From assembly GCA_947258545.1 (NCBI GenBank), contig CAMYJI010000046.1, forward strand, positions 2,844-36,307: a stretch of DNA of 33,464 bases, given 5' to 3'. The DNA comes from an uncultured Ectothiorhodospiraceae bacterium (lineage in GTDB: Bacteria; Pseudomonadota; Gammaproteobacteria; UBA9214). This document shows positions 15,361-24,856 of this stretch, piece after piece. Under the pieces are notes generated by a model that did no database searches, was not told the DNA's origin, and saw only the letters and a program-made list of their open reading frames with translations. The number at the start of each line of letters is the position of its first letter. The first letter of the stretch is position 1. The position numbers and the translations under genes were made by a program.

Positions 15361-18321
15361 ATGACGGCAAGTGACGCAATGGAGCGGAGGATACGGGAAC
15401 GGGGCGCGATCCTGGTCGATCATGCAGCACAGGCCCGTGAGGATGCCGGACAGACCTGGCTGGATGTGCTCATTGCCCGCGCCATCCAGGACCGGGACTT
15501 TCGTGTACAGGCGCTTCGGTTTATAGATGTCCTGCCGGCCCTCGGTGATGACACCGAGCTGGTATCCCATCTGCAGGAGTATTTCGGGCAGGTCGATCTG
15601 CCCTGGCCGGGTATCAGTCACTGGAGCCTCAGGCACAGCGGCACACCCTGGGCGGTGCATGTGGCCGCACCGCTGGTGCGGGCGACCTTGCGTGGTCTGT
15701 CACGCCGTTTCATGGGTGGACGCAACATGGGTCGGGCTCTGCATACCGTCAGACGTCTGCAGGCCGACGGTATGGATTTCAGTCTGGACCTCCTCGGCGA
15801 GGCCGTGGTCAGCGAGACCGAGGCCCGGCGCTACCAGGCGGCCTACCTGGACCTGCTGGAGAGGCTGGGTGAAACTGGCCTCCAGGACGATGCCGGTTCT
15901 CCGCCTGATAGCGTGACGGCTCTTCCCACGCCAGCCATCAACATCTCGCTGAAACTTTCCTCACTGTACTCGCAGATTAACAGCGCCGACCCCGATGGCA
16001 GTGTGCGCGGCATCGCTGAACGTCTGCGACCCATCCTCAGAGCCGCACGCAACAACGACGCATTCGTTACCATCGACATGGAGCAGTATGAGTTCAAACA
16101 CATTGTGCTGCAGTGTTTTCAGAAAGTCCTGAACGAGTCCGATTTCAGGGACTGGCCGCATGTGGGCATTGCCATTCAGGCCTACCTCACGAACAGCCGC
16201 GATGACCTTGAGCGGCTGGTCAATTGGGCAGAACAGCGCACTACGCCGGTTACCGTACGCCTGGTGCGCGGGGCCTACTGGGACTATGAAACCGTCATCG
16301 CCCGTCAGCACGAGTGGCCTCCGCCGGTCTGGCAGGGCAAGGCGAGGACCGACGCCTGTTATGAGGGCAGCCTGGACTACCTGTTAAATCGATATCCGAC
16401 CGTGGAAACAGCCGTGGCAACCCATAATGCACGCAGTATTGCCTGTGCAATGGCGCTGGCGGAAAAGCACGGGCTCAGTGCGCACCAGTTCGAGTTCCAG
16501 ATGCTGTACGGTATGGCGGATGAGTTTAAGCAGGCCCTGGTCGAGATGGGTTACCGTTTGCGTGTCTATGTACCCTGTGGTGAAACACTGCCCGGCATGT
16601 CCTATCTGGTGCGCCGCCTGCTCGAAAACAGTTCCGGGCAGACCCTGCTGGATTCCGGTCTGTCCCGGTCCGCTGCCGGCCAGGTGAATCTGGAAAAGCC
16701 GGAACCCGAGGCAATCACAGAAACACCTGACAGCGTTCAGCGCTTCCACAACACGCCGTTACACCGCTTCACGCAGGCCGGCGAGCGCGCGGCATTTGCA
16801 CGTGCCATCGAGTCAGTCCGGGAACAGCTTGGGCGGTACTATCCCCTGCAGATCGGCGGACAGCCGGTGAACGGCGAACACGCGATCCGTTCCCTCAATC
16901 CGGCCAGACCCGATGAAGTGGTCGGGACTGTCGCTGAGGCAACACGGTACCAGGCGGACCAGGCGCTTGCCGCAGCCAGGACTGCGTATCCGTCGTGGAG
17001 CCGCCTGCCTGCCCGGAAACGTGCCCGTTACCTGAGAAGGGCTGCGGAACTTCTCGGTGAACAGCGCGATATATTCTCGGCCTGGCAGATCCTCGAAGCA
17101 GGCAAGAACTGGCACGAGGCCGACGCGGATGTCTGCGAGGCCATGGACTTTCTGAACTACTATGCCGACCAGGCCGAGCAGCTGGCGGAGCCCCGGGTTG
17201 TCGAGATCAACGGTGAACACAACCAGTACTGTTTCCGGCCCAGGGGCATCGGCCTGGTCATCACCCCGTGGAATTTTCCGCTGGCCATACTGTGCGGGAT
17301 GCTGTCGGCCACCATCGTCTGCGGCAATACGGCGGTTCTCAAGCCTTCCTCGCTGACACCGGTGATTGCTGCACAGTTCATGCAGTTGCTCGACGCTGCT
17401 GGTCTGCCGCCCGGGGTCGTGAATTTCCTGCCGGGTCCCGGACAGACGATCGGTGAATACCTGGCACGCCACCCGGAGATCAGCCTGATCGCGTTTACCG
17501 GGTCCCGGGCGGTTGGCACCCGCCTGATAGAACTTGGCGCACGCGCAACGTCCGGTCAGACACAGATCAAGCGCGTGATTGCGGAAATGGGCGGCAAGAA
17601 TGCCATCGTTATTGATCAGGATGCCGATCTGGATGATGCCATTCCGGGTGTCGTGCACTCCGCCTTCGGTTACCAGGGTCAGAAGTGCAGCGCGGCATCC
17701 CGGGTCATCGTGGTGGGTAGTCTGTACGAAGCCTTTGTCGAGCGCCTGGTTGAAGCGACTCGCAGCCTGACCCTGGGCGATCCCCGCCAGCCGGGGCACT
17801 TCATGGGGCCGGTGATCGATGCAGAAGCACAGGCACGCATTGCGCACGTGATCGAGCAGGCACAGCAGCGTGCCACGCTCGTATATGGCCACAATCAGAC
17901 GCTGCCGGATGAAGGCCACTACCTCGCACCGTCGATCTTTACCGATGTCAGGGTGGATGACCCGCTGGCCCAGGAGGAGATCTTTGGCCCGGTAGTGGCG
18001 GTACTGCGTGCCGACTCATTTGATCAGGCCATTGAAATCGCCAATGGCACAAGCTATGCCCTGACCGGGGGTGTGTACTCGCGTCAACCCAGCCATCTGC
18101 AGCAGGCACAGCTGGAATTCCAGGTCGGCAACCTGTACCTGAACCGCAAGATTACCGGCGCCACAGTATCCCGCCAGCCGTTCGGCGGTTTCAGGATGAG
18201 TGGTATTGGCAGCAAGTCGGGGGGCGAGGACTATCTCAGGCAATTCATGGATCCGGTCTGCGTCACGGAAAACACCCTGCGGCGCGGTTTTGCCCCCGAT
18301 GTCAGTGATGACGGTTCATGA
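15361..18321 (+). CDS. putA: bifunctional proline dehydrogenase / L-glutamate gamma-semialdehyde dehydrogenase
   Basis: Oxidises proline to glutamate in two steps: FAD-linked proline dehydrogenase, then NAD-linked aldehyde dehydrogenase. It has 986 residues. The PRODH barrel covers roughly 90-440 (NISLKLSSLYSQI, VRLVRGAYWDYE, FEFQMLYGMADE, RVYVPCGETLPGMSYLVRRLLEN). The ALDH domain follows from about 500 onward with ITPWNFPLAI, FTGSRAVG, EMGGKNAIVID and the catalytic cysteine in GYQGQKCSAAS. The N-terminal ribbon-helix-helix DNA-binding domain of trifunctional PutA is absent, so it should not repress its own gene. The size is that of the short class of PutA. Confidence 0.96.
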   Translation: MTASDAMERRIRERGAILVDHAAQAREDAGQTWLDVLIARAIQDRDFRVQALRFIDVLPALGDDTELVSHLQEYFGQVDLPWPGISHWSLRHSGTPWAVHVAAPLVRATLRGLSRRFMGGRNMGRALHTVRRLQADGMDFSLDLLGEAVVSETEARRYQAAYLDLLERLGETGLQDDAGSPPDSVTALPTPAINISLKLSSLYSQINSADPDGSVRGIAERLRPILRAARNNDAFVTIDMEQYEFKHIVLQCFQKVLNESDFRDWPHVGIAIQAYLTNSRDDLERLVNWAEQRTTPVTVRLVRGAYWDYETVIARQHEWPPPVWQGKARTDACYEGSLDYLLNRYPTVETAVATHNARSIACAMALAEKHGLSAHQFEFQMLYGMADEFKQALVEMGYRLRVYVPCGETLPGMSYLVRRLLENSSGQTLLDSGLSRSAAGQVNLEKPEPEAITETPDSVQRFHNTPLHRFTQAGERAAFARAIESVREQLGRYYPLQIGGQPVNGEHAIRSLNPARPDEVVGTVAEATRYQADQALAAARTAYPSWSRLPARKRARYLRRAAELLGEQRDIFSAWQILEAGKNWHEADADVCEAMDFLNYYADQAEQLAEPRVVEINGEHNQYCFRPRGIGLVITPWNFPLAILCGMLSATIVCGNTAVLKPSSLTPVIAAQFMQLLDAAGLPPGVVNFLPGPGQTIGEYLARHPEISLIAFTGSRAVGTRLIELGARATSGQTQIKRVIAEMGGKNAIVIDQDADLDDAIPGVVHSAFGYQGQKCSAASRVIVVGSLYEAFVERLVEATRSLTLGDPRQPGHFMGPVIDAEAQARIAHVIEQAQQRATLVYGHNQTLPDEGHYLAPSIFTDVRVDDPLAQEEIFGPVVAVLRADSFDQAIEIANGTSYALTGGVYSRQPSHLQQAQLEFQVGNLYLNRKITGATVSRQPFGGFRMSGIGSKSGGEDYLRQFMDPVCVTENTLRRGFAPDVSDDGS

Positions 18322-18427
18322 AATACACGGAATGGCACATTCCCCTCTCGTCACGGGACCGGATCCTCCGGGAGGTACTGGCCAGCCAGCGCTTGCTGGA
18401 TTGAGGGTGCTCAGGTTCGCGAGGTGT

Positions 18428-18832
18428 TCAGGTCTTCTTGATGTGCTTGATGTAGCGTGGGTGACCAAGGCGTTCCAGTTGCATGGATCCGCCATCGATC
18501 GAGAATACCGCGCCGCTGTCAGCCACGCTGACCTTGCAGCCGACCGAGCCACGCCAGTCGATCGGCAGGGGGGCATGGTCCCGGTAGGTGAAGATGTTGT
18601 TGATCAGGTCGCCACCCTTGATCTCGCACGGGCAGTCCGGCAACTCGCCCTCGACCTCGACATCCCTGATAACGAGCTTGCAGTCCTGTGTCCACAGGGT
18701 GTCTTCGAAGGTCGCCTCCATGACCCGCACGATAGCGATCCCGGTGAGGTGCAGGGTGATTGCGTTTTCGCCTGTCTCGATTCTCTCCAGCCGGGCGCCG
18801 GGCAGTTGCAGGGTGTCGGTGATGTCGCTCAT
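18428..18832 (-). CDS. hypothetical protein, translationally coupled to the DUF255 gene
   Basis: A 134-residue soluble protein of unrecognised family. It is rich in beta-strand-like alternation ([44 protein letters not shown]) and has four cysteines, including the close pair in [12 protein letters not shown]. No signal peptide or membrane segment is visible. Its ATG (18832-18830) overlaps the TGA of the preceding gene as ATGA, so the two are almost certainly co-translated. It converges with putA across a ~106-bp gap that holds only weak stem-loops. Confidence 0.75.
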   Translation of the reverse strand: MSDITDTLQLPGARLERIETGENAITLHLTGIAIVRVMEATFEDTLWTQDCKLVIRDVEVEGELPDCPCEIKGGDLINNIFTYRDHAPLPIDWRGSVGCKVSVADSGAVFSIDGGSMQLERLGHPRYIKHIKKT

Positions 18833-20919
18833 GCGCTCGTCTGTACCTCGGATTCGGACAACAGGGTTTCAAATATGTCGAAATCCGTGACCGGGGCGCT
18901 GCAGGACAGGCCCGTGCAGATGTAGGCGAGTACCTCGCCCTGCGCACTGCGCTCGGAGAGCACCCCCGGCAGCACATGCTCGCTCTCCGGTATCACCAGT
19001 GCCAGGCGCCGCGGTGCATAGGCGGCGTTCAGGCGCCGCTGCCAGGCGGCCATGGCGTCCCCGCTGCCGCGCAGGATGACCGTCTGTATCGGGTTCAGTG
19101 ATTCCTCCAGTGCGACCAGCAGGCTGGCATGGCCGTGCGGCATGTGCTCGACACTGGGCCAGAGCGCCTTGAGGCTGTGCTCGGCGGCGTCCAGGTAGGC
19201 GGCCTCGCCCAGCAAGTGGCCCAGGCGCGCGAATACCTTGGCGGCAATCCCGTTGCCGGACGGGGTCGCGTCGTCGTGATTGGGCTTGGGACGCTGGATC
19301 AGCGTCTCATGGTCGTCCGAGGTGAAGAAGAAGCCGCCGGCCGGATCGCGGAAATGGTCGAGCACGACCTCGGCCAGTTCGATGGCAAACAGCAGGTCAC
19401 GGTCGCGCCAGCGGGCCTGCAGCAGTTCCAGCAGGCCATCGATCAGGTCAACGTAGTCGTCGAGGTAGGCGTTGAGGTGGGCGCGCCCGTCCTTGAAGGT
19501 GGCCAGCAGGCGGCCGTCCCGCCATAGCTGCTCATGGATGAAATCGACCGCGCGCCCGGCGGAGTCGATCCACTCGGGCCGGTCGAGCAGGCGCCCGGCC
19601 ACGGCCATGCCACGGATCATGAGACCATTCCATGCGGTGAGCACCTTGTCGTCACGTCCCGGGCGTACCCGCCGCTCGCGTGCCGCCAGCAGCTTGTCGC
19701 AGGCCTGCGTGATCAGGCGGTCGACTTCAGTGGCTTCAAGGGAAAACTCCCGCGCCAGCTGTTCGCGGCTGCGGTAGACGTGCAGGTGCCACTTGCCTTC
19801 GAAGTTGGGGTGCTTGTCGAGGCCGAAGTGGCGCGCACACAGGCGGTATTCCTCCGCTGTCAGCAGGGATTCGACTTCCTCCGGCGTCCAGACATAGAAC
19901 TTGCCTTCCTCGCCCTCCGAGTCGGCATCCAGGCTGGAGTAATAGCCGCCTTCTTCGGATTGCATCTCGCGCATCACCCAGGCCGCCGTCTGTTCGCAGG
20001 TGCGTTTGAACAGCGGATTGCCGGTGGCGGCATGGGCCTCGGCATAGAGGGCCAGCAGGGCGCCGTTGTCGTACAGCATCTTTTCGAAATGCGGGATCAT
20101 CCAGCGGTCATCCACGGAGTAGCGGCAGAAGCCGCCGCCCAGCTGGTCGTTCATCCCGCCCTGTGCCATCTGCTCCAGGGTAAAGACCGTCAGGTGCAGG
20201 GCGCGCTGGTCGGCGCCGCCGCCGTTGACACAGGTGCCGGCCCAGTGGCGCAGCAGGCGCTCCAGGTTGCTGGGGTGGGGAAATTTCGGCGCCTCGCCGA
20301 AACCGCCATGGCGTTCGTCGAAACTGCGTTCCAGCTGCTGCCGGGCCGTGTCGAGCGGCGCGCCATGAAGCGCTTCAGCCGCGGTCCCGGCGGCACTGAT
20401 CGATTCAAGTGCATTGACCAGCGAGGTATTCTGCTTGCGGATCTCGTCTTCGTGTTCGGCGAGGAAGTTCACCACGCGCTGCATCAGATCGGCGAACGCG
20501 GGCATACCGTGCCGGGGCTCGTTGGGAAAATAGGTGCCGGCGAAGAAAGGCACCTGGTCGTCCGGTGTCAGGAACACCGTCAGGGGCCAGCCGCCGGTGC
20601 GCTGGGTGAGCAGCGAGTGCGCTGTTTGGTAGATCTTGTCGAGATCCGGGCGCTCCTCCCGGTCCACCTTGATGTTGATGAACAGGCGGTTCATGAGGTC
20701 GGCGGTCTCCGGATCTTCGAAGGACTCGTGTGCCATGACGTGGCACCAGTGGCAGGCCGAATAACCCACCGAGAGCAGGATGGGCCTGTTTTCCCTGCGC
20801 GCCCTGTCCAGCGCCTCGGGCCCCCAGGGGTACCAGTCGACGGGATTGTGCGCGTGCTGCAGCAGGTAGGGACTGGTCTCGTTGATGAGTTGGTTGGTAT
20901 ATTGTTTATGCTCGCTCAT
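18829..20919 (-). CDS. thioredoxin domain-containing protein (DUF255 / YyaL / SSP411 family)
   Basis: A 696-residue protein with an N-terminal thioredoxin-like DUF255 domain followed by an (alpha/alpha)6 barrel related to cellobiose-2-epimerase/N-acylglucosamine epimerase folds. The family N-terminus is evident: [21 protein letters not shown], then [21 protein letters not shown] with the CHWC redox-like motif (C56, C59), then [13 protein letters not shown]. The barrel part shows [30 protein letters not shown], also hallmark. Members are widespread from bacteria to animals; their biochemical role is not settled. No export signal is seen. Confidence 0.93.
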   Translation of the reverse strand: MSEHKQYTNQLINETSPYLLQHAHNPVDWYPWGPEALDRARRENRPILLSVGYSACHWCHVMAHESFEDPETADLMNRLFINIKVDREERPDLDKIYQTAHSLLTQRTGGWPLTVFLTPDDQVPFFAGTYFPNEPRHGMPAFADLMQRVVNFLAEHEDEIRKQNTSLVNALESISAAGTAAEALHGAPLDTARQQLERSFDERHGGFGEAPKFPHPSNLERLLRHWAGTCVNGGGADQRALHLTVFTLEQMAQGGMNDQLGGGFCRYSVDDRWMIPHFEKMLYDNGALLALYAEAHAATGNPLFKRTCEQTAAWVMREMQSEEGGYYSSLDADSEGEEGKFYVWTPEEVESLLTAEEYRLCARHFGLDKHPNFEGKWHLHVYRSREQLAREFSLEATEVDRLITQACDKLLAARERRVRPGRDDKVLTAWNGLMIRGMAVAGRLLDRPEWIDSAGRAVDFIHEQLWRDGRLLATFKDGRAHLNAYLDDYVDLIDGLLELLQARWRDRDLLFAIELAEVVLDHFRDPAGGFFFTSDDHETLIQRPKPNHDDATPSGNGIAAKVFARLGHLLGEAAYLDAAEHSLKALWPSVEHMPHGHASLLVALEESLNPIQTVILRGSGDAMAAWQRRLNAAYAPRRLALVIPESEHVLPGVLSERSAQGEVLAYICTGLSCSAPVTDFDIFETLLSESEVQTSA

Positions 20920-20932
20920 GGCCGTGAAAACG

Positions 20933-21012
20933 TACTGCGGGTAGGGCGTAGTACTATAACCAAACGCTTAAACCCTGTCTTCCGCAAAACGGGCTACACC
21001 CTACGTGCAGTA
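20933..21012. repeat. imperfect inverted repeat in divergent intergenic region
   Basis: TACTGCGGGTAGGGCGTAG (20933-20951) matches the reverse complement of 20994-21012 at 16 of 19 positions. It resembles REP-like GTAGGGCG / CTACACCCTACG dispersed units. It lies between the divergent DUF255 and glycosyltransferase genes and ends 10 bases before the latter's ATG, with the AAGG ribosome site at its edge. Confidence 0.6.
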
Positions 21013-21022
21013 AGGTAATCAC

Positions 21023-21745
21023 ATGGATCTCACCATTGTCATCCCGGTGTTCAACGAGGCCGGCAGTATCGGCCCGCTGCTCGATGAAATCGCCGCTGTA
21101 CTGGAGGGGCAGACAGACTATGAAATCATCGTGGTGGATGACGGCAGTTCCGATGCCACGGCCGATCGGCTTGACGCCTGCCGGCAGCAGCAGTCCCGGC
21201 TGCGGCTACTGCAGCACCCGCAACGCCGCGGGCAATCAGCGGCCATTGCCAGCGGCGTCAACGCCGCGCAGGCACCCTGGATAGCCACCCTGGACGGTGA
21301 CGGCCAGAATGATCCGGCCGACATCCCGGCTCTGTATGCAACCGCAACGGCAGCGGATGCGCCCGCGAACCTCTGGCTCATTGCCGGCTGGCGCAGGTCG
21401 CGCCAGGACAGCAGATTGAAACGGATTTCCTCCCGTATCGCCAACGGTGTGCGCAGTCGCCTGTTGCGGGACAATACACCGGATACCGGTTGTGGCCTTA
21501 AGGTGTTTACCCGCGATGTGTTTCTCGCGCTGCCGCAGTTCGATCACATGCACCGCTTCCTGCCGGCACTGGTGCTGCGCGCCGGCGGGCAGGTGCGCTC
21601 CGTGGAGGTACGGCACCGGCCGCGCGGTCTGGGTGTGAGCAAGTACGGGGTGCATAACCGTCTCTGGGCGGGCATGGCCGATCTTCTCGGGGTTCGCTGG
21701 CTGCAGCGGCGTGGGCTGCGGCCCGTTGTTCCCGAGCGTGAGTAG
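21023..21745 (+). CDS. glycosyltransferase family 2 (polyprenyl-/dolichyl-phosphate mannosyltransferase-like)
   Basis: A 240-residue GT-A fold enzyme expected to move a sugar from a nucleotide donor to a polyprenyl phosphate at the inner face of the membrane. It begins LTIVIPVFNEAGSIGPLLDE, with VVDDGSSDAT (about 38-47) and the metal-binding DxD in TLDGDGQNDP. It resembles DPM1/ArnC-type enzymes, including the late GLGVSKYG segment, but lacks the C-terminal membrane helices of ArnC. AAGG lies 7 bases before ATG. It is followed within 6 bases by a membrane protein gene and then by a GT39 enzyme, an arrangement fitting a lipid-linked sugar pathway. Confidence 0.9.
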   Translation: MDLTIVIPVFNEAGSIGPLLDEIAAVLEGQTDYEIIVVDDGSSDATADRLDACRQQQSRLRLLQHPQRRGQSAAIASGVNAAQAPWIATLDGDGQNDPADIPALYATATAADAPANLWLIAGWRRSRQDSRLKRISSRIANGVRSRLLRDNTPDTGCGLKVFTRDVFLALPQFDHMHRFLPALVLRAGGQVRSVEVRHRPRGLGVSKYGVHNRLWAGMADLLGVRWLQRRGLRPVVPERE

Positions 21746-21751
21746 GCACCG

Positions 21752-22462
21752 ATGAAGCTGCGCATTTTCCTGCCCGGTTTGACGGTGATCGCCGTGCTGG
21801 TCGTGCTGGGTTACCTGCTGGGCGATGTCATCGACCGTGAGTGGATCGACGCCCATGTGCAGGGCCGTGGCCTCTCGGGTGAGTTGCTGTTCATCGGTGT
21901 GGGCGGTCTGCTTGCCAGCATCGGCCTGTCGCGCCAGGTGATTGCCTTTCTCGGCGGGTATGGCTTCGGTTTCCTGGCGGGGGCCCTGCTGGGGACACTG
22001 GCGGCGCTGCTGGGCTGTCTGCTGAGTTTCACCGTGTCCCGGTCGCTGGGCCGTTCCTGGCTGACGCGGCATTATTCCGCACGCATCCGCAAGCTGGACA
22101 ACTTTATCCACGACAACCCCTTTGCCATGACCCTGCTGGTACGGTTGCTGCCGCTGGGCAGCAACTGGATGGTCAACCTGGCGGCCGGTGTGTCCGGGGT
22201 ACGGCCGCTGCCGTTCTTTCTCGGTTCGGCACTCGGATATGTGCCGCAGATGCTGGTGTTTGCCCTGATCGGTAGCGGTACCCAGGTCGGTCAGTTCTGG
22301 CAGGTGGCGATGGCCGTTGCCCTGTTCATGGTTGCCGCCCTGCTGGGTGTGTATCTCTATCGTCGTTACCGCCACGGTAAGGTGCTGGATGCGGCCCTGG
22401 ACCACAATCTCGGTTTGGATGCGGTTTCCACCACACCCGGGGCCCGCCGGGAAACACGCTGA
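21752..22462 (+). CDS. TVP38/TMEM64 family (DedA-like) membrane protein
   Basis: A 236-residue polytopic inner-membrane protein. Hydrophobic segments are visible at the N-terminus (FLPGLTVIAVLVVLGYLLG) and in the SNARE-associated/VTT core, including FLGGYGFGFLAGALLGTLAALLG and RLLPLGSNWMVNLAAGVSGV, followed by a final long helix. The glycine-rich reentrant FxGGYxFG motif and the arginine of VRLLPLGSN are family hallmarks. DedA-superfamily proteins have been linked to lipid-carrier recycling and envelope homeostasis. Placement between two lipid-linked glycosyltransferases supports such a role here (inference). Confidence 0.9.
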   Translation: MKLRIFLPGLTVIAVLVVLGYLLGDVIDREWIDAHVQGRGLSGELLFIGVGGLLASIGLSRQVIAFLGGYGFGFLAGALLGTLAALLGCLLSFTVSRSLGRSWLTRHYSARIRKLDNFIHDNPFAMTLLVRLLPLGSNWMVNLAAGVSGVRPLPFFLGSALGYVPQMLVFALIGSGTQVGQFWQVAMAVALFMVAALLGVYLYRRYRHGKVLDAALDHNLGLDAVSTTPGARRETR

Positions 22463-22490
22463 TGTCGGCGCTACCAGGGATGCCCGGCGC

Positions 22491-24080
22491 ATGAATCCAG
22501 GCGCCCGCCCATGGCTGGGCCTGGGGGCGTTGTGGCTGGTGCTCGTGGTACTGGCCCTGTTGACGCGGCCGCTGTTCCCTATGGACGAGACCCGCTATGT
22601 CGGGGTGGCCTGGGAGATGTGGCAGCGCGGCGATTTCCTGGTCCCCTTCCTGAACGGCGAGCCCTACAGTCACAAGCCACCGCTGTTCTTCTGGCTGATG
22701 CATGCCGGCTGGTGGCTGTTCGGGGTGAACGAATGGTGGCCGCGCAGCGTGGCCCCTCTGGTGTCGCTCGGTGCGTTGTTTGCGAGCGTGCGGCTGGCCG
22801 CGTGCCTGTGGCCACAGGACGTGGCCACGCGGCGCCTGGTCCCCTGGGTGTTGTTTGGCAGCGTGTTCTGGACGGCGTTTTACAGCTGGGTGCAGATAGA
22901 CATGCTGCTGGTGTTGTTTAGCGTAACGGCCATGCTCGGGATCGTCACTGCGGCACACGGACGTTTGGCCGGCTGGTTGCTGGCCGGTATCGCCATCGGG
23001 CTGGGTGGGCTGGCCAAGGGGCCGGTCATTCTGCTGCACGTGCTGCCGGTGGCGTTGCTGGCGCCGTTATGGATCGAGGCCGGTCGAGCGCCTTCCTGGG
23101 CCCGCTGGTATGGCGGCATCGTGGTCAGCCTGCTGGTGGGTAGTGCCATTACGATGGGCTGGGCGCTGCCGGCGGCGCAGGCCGGTGGCGAGGCCTATCG
23201 CGAGGCGATCCTGTGGGGACAGACCGCTGACCGCCTGGTGCGGTCCTTCGCCCACGCCCATCCCTGGTGGTGGTACCTGCCCTGGTTGCCGGTGTTGGCG
23301 GCGCCCTGGGTGCTGCTACCCTGGTTATGGAGGCGCTGCACCCGTGCCGGCTTGTTACGGGACCCGGGCGGCCGCTTTTGCCTGGTGTGGCTGGTGTCGG
23401 TGTTCGTCCTGTTCAGCCTGGTCAGCGGCAAGCAGGCCAAGTACCTGCTGCCGCTATTGCCCGTCGTTGCCCTGCTGGTTACGCGCGTGATCACCCGGAG
23501 CGGTGAGCAACCGGCCCTGCGCCGTCCCGTGTGGCTGGCGGCCGCCGTGCTGATTGCCGGTGCCCTGGTCGCTGCCTTGCCCTGGTTTCCGGGTCGGGCG
23601 GCGTGGATGATGGAGATCCAGCCGCTCTGGGGCGGTCTGATCATGGCCGCGGGTCTTGTGCTGCTGTTGTTCAGACCGCTCCGGGACAGGCATTACCCGG
23701 TGCTGCTGGCACTGGTCTCGGTGTACCTGATCGGTGTCGCACACCTCGGGGTGTTGCGGACGGGGGCGCACGCCTATGACCTGCGAGAGGTGAGCGCTTT
23801 GATTGCCCGGGCACAGGCGGCGGGACACGCCGTGGCGAACCTGGCAATCTATCACGGCCAGTTCCATTTCTACGGCCGCCTGGATCAGCCGCTCGAGGTA
23901 ACCTTTCCGTCCAGGGCAGGGGTTTGGGGCAGGAAGAATCCCGACGGCTATCTGGTGGCCTACTACCGCGCTGATCGGTCCGATCACCCGGGCGCCGTCC
24001 ACGTCCAGGCATTTCGTAGCGGCAGCCTGGCCGTGTGGCGGGGTGCAACGGTTGCCGCCGATCCTGGCCTGCTGCCGTAA
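22491..24080 (+). CDS. glycosyltransferase family 39 protein (ArnT/PMT-like)
   Basis: A 529-residue GT-C integral-membrane enzyme that would use a polyprenyl-phosphate sugar on the periplasmic side. ATG 22491 is chosen; the open frame upstream to 22317 overlaps the previous gene out of frame. The catalytic acidic pair lies in the first periplasmic loop, LFPMDETRYVGVAWEM, followed by NGEPYSHKPPLFFWLM, the ArnT-like signature. About 11 hydrophobic segments follow, including a middle SGKQAKYLLPLLPVVALL. The C-terminal soluble part is short. Acceptor (lipid A, protein or other glycan) is not determined by sequence. It closes the three-gene envelope module. Confidence 0.9.
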   Translation: MNPGARPWLGLGALWLVLVVLALLTRPLFPMDETRYVGVAWEMWQRGDFLVPFLNGEPYSHKPPLFFWLMHAGWWLFGVNEWWPRSVAPLVSLGALFASVRLAACLWPQDVATRRLVPWVLFGSVFWTAFYSWVQIDMLLVLFSVTAMLGIVTAAHGRLAGWLLAGIAIGLGGLAKGPVILLHVLPVALLAPLWIEAGRAPSWARWYGGIVVSLLVGSAITMGWALPAAQAGGEAYREAILWGQTADRLVRSFAHAHPWWWYLPWLPVLAAPWVLLPWLWRRCTRAGLLRDPGGRFCLVWLVSVFVLFSLVSGKQAKYLLPLLPVVALLVTRVITRSGEQPALRRPVWLAAAVLIAGALVAALPWFPGRAAWMMEIQPLWGGLIMAAGLVLLLFRPLRDRHYPVLLALVSVYLIGVAHLGVLRTGAHAYDLREVSALIARAQAAGHAVANLAIYHGQFHFYGRLDQPLEVTFPSRAGVWGRKNPDGYLVAYYRADRSDHPGAVHVQAFRSGSLAVWRGATVAADPGLLP

Positions 24081-24161
24081 ACGGTTGCGGTAAGGTCACT
24101 CGCCGCCTGGCTAACATGCAGCTGATGACAGGCGCTGTACCGGGGTTGTCACCACATTCGG

Positions 24162-24788
24162 CTAGTCGCCCTCGTAGTCCTCCGGCAGTTCGTGGGCAAC
24201 GCCCTTGTGACAGTCGATACAGGTTTCGCCTTTTTCCCGCCTGCGTTCCAGCGTATGTTTCTTTCGTGCGCTCTTGTCCTGTTCATCCAGTGCCATTGAA
24301 TCGAAATCATGACAATTGCGGCATTCCCTGGAATCGGTTTCCTTCATCTTGTCCCAGACATTTTGGGCAAGTTCGAGCCGCCTGGCCTCGAACTTTTTCG
24401 GGGTATCGATGGTGCCCAGAATCTTCTTGGGAAGTTCGTTGAAGGTGGCCTGTATCTTGACCGCCATCATGGGACCCCATTCCTTCGGTACATGGCAGTC
24501 CGGGCAGGTCGCGCGCACACCACTGGCGTTCTGGTAATGGGGGGTTTCCTTGTATTCCTCATAGACGATGTTCATTTCATGGCAGGAGGTGCAGAACCAG
24601 ATCGAGTTGGTGACTTCAATGGCGGTGTGCAGGCCGCCCCAAAATATGATGCCTGCAAGGAACATCAGGAAGCCCCCGGCCGGGATGCCGAGCAGCCATT
24701 TCAGGCGTGGTTTACCCCATAAATTCTTTTCCCATGACCGACGCCTATGCCGGCCCGGTGGATTGTCGTTTCCATTGGTCTCTGACAC
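24162..24788 (-). CDS. NapC/NirT-family tetrahaem cytochrome c (CymA-like quinol dehydrogenase)
   Basis: A 208-residue inner-membrane cytochrome exchanging electrons between the quinone pool and periplasmic carriers. A single membrane anchor lies at about 31-53, with the basic segment RHRRR before it. Four CXXCH motifs are present: CTSCH (66-70), CPDCH (95-99), CRNCH (156-160) and CIDCH (190-194). The spacing and CTSCHEMN start are typical of NapC/NirT/CymA. The start codon is GTG with a strong AAGGGGG site 5 bases upstream. It is the last gene of the leftward cytochrome arm. No nap, nir, nrf or tor terminal reductase is nearby, so pairing with the porin-cytochrome genes is the likely role. 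Confidence 0.94.
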   Translation of the reverse strand: MSETNGNDNPPGRHRRRSWEKNLWGKPRLKWLLGIPAGGFLMFLAGIIFWGGLHTAIEVTNSIWFCTSCHEMNIVYEEYKETPHYQNASGVRATCPDCHVPKEWGPMMAVKIQATFNELPKKILGTIDTPKKFEARRLELAQNVWDKMKETDSRECRNCHDFDSMALDEQDKSARKKHTLERRREKGETCIDCHKGVAHELPEDYEGD

Positions 24789-24856
24789 GCGTGCCCCCTT
24801 TTTGACGCGTTATTACCGCCGCCGGAATGCGCGCGGGCGACACTCCAATCGAGGTC

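Noticed and set aside
16813..17919. 368-codon open frame antisense to putA
   Set aside because: Shadow of the aldehyde dehydrogenase domain; no recognisable features.
19534..21018. 494-codon open frame antisense to the DUF255 gene
   Set aside because: It lies almost wholly on the complementary strand of a well-supported conserved protein; its translation shows no family motif and mirrors high-GC codon bias.
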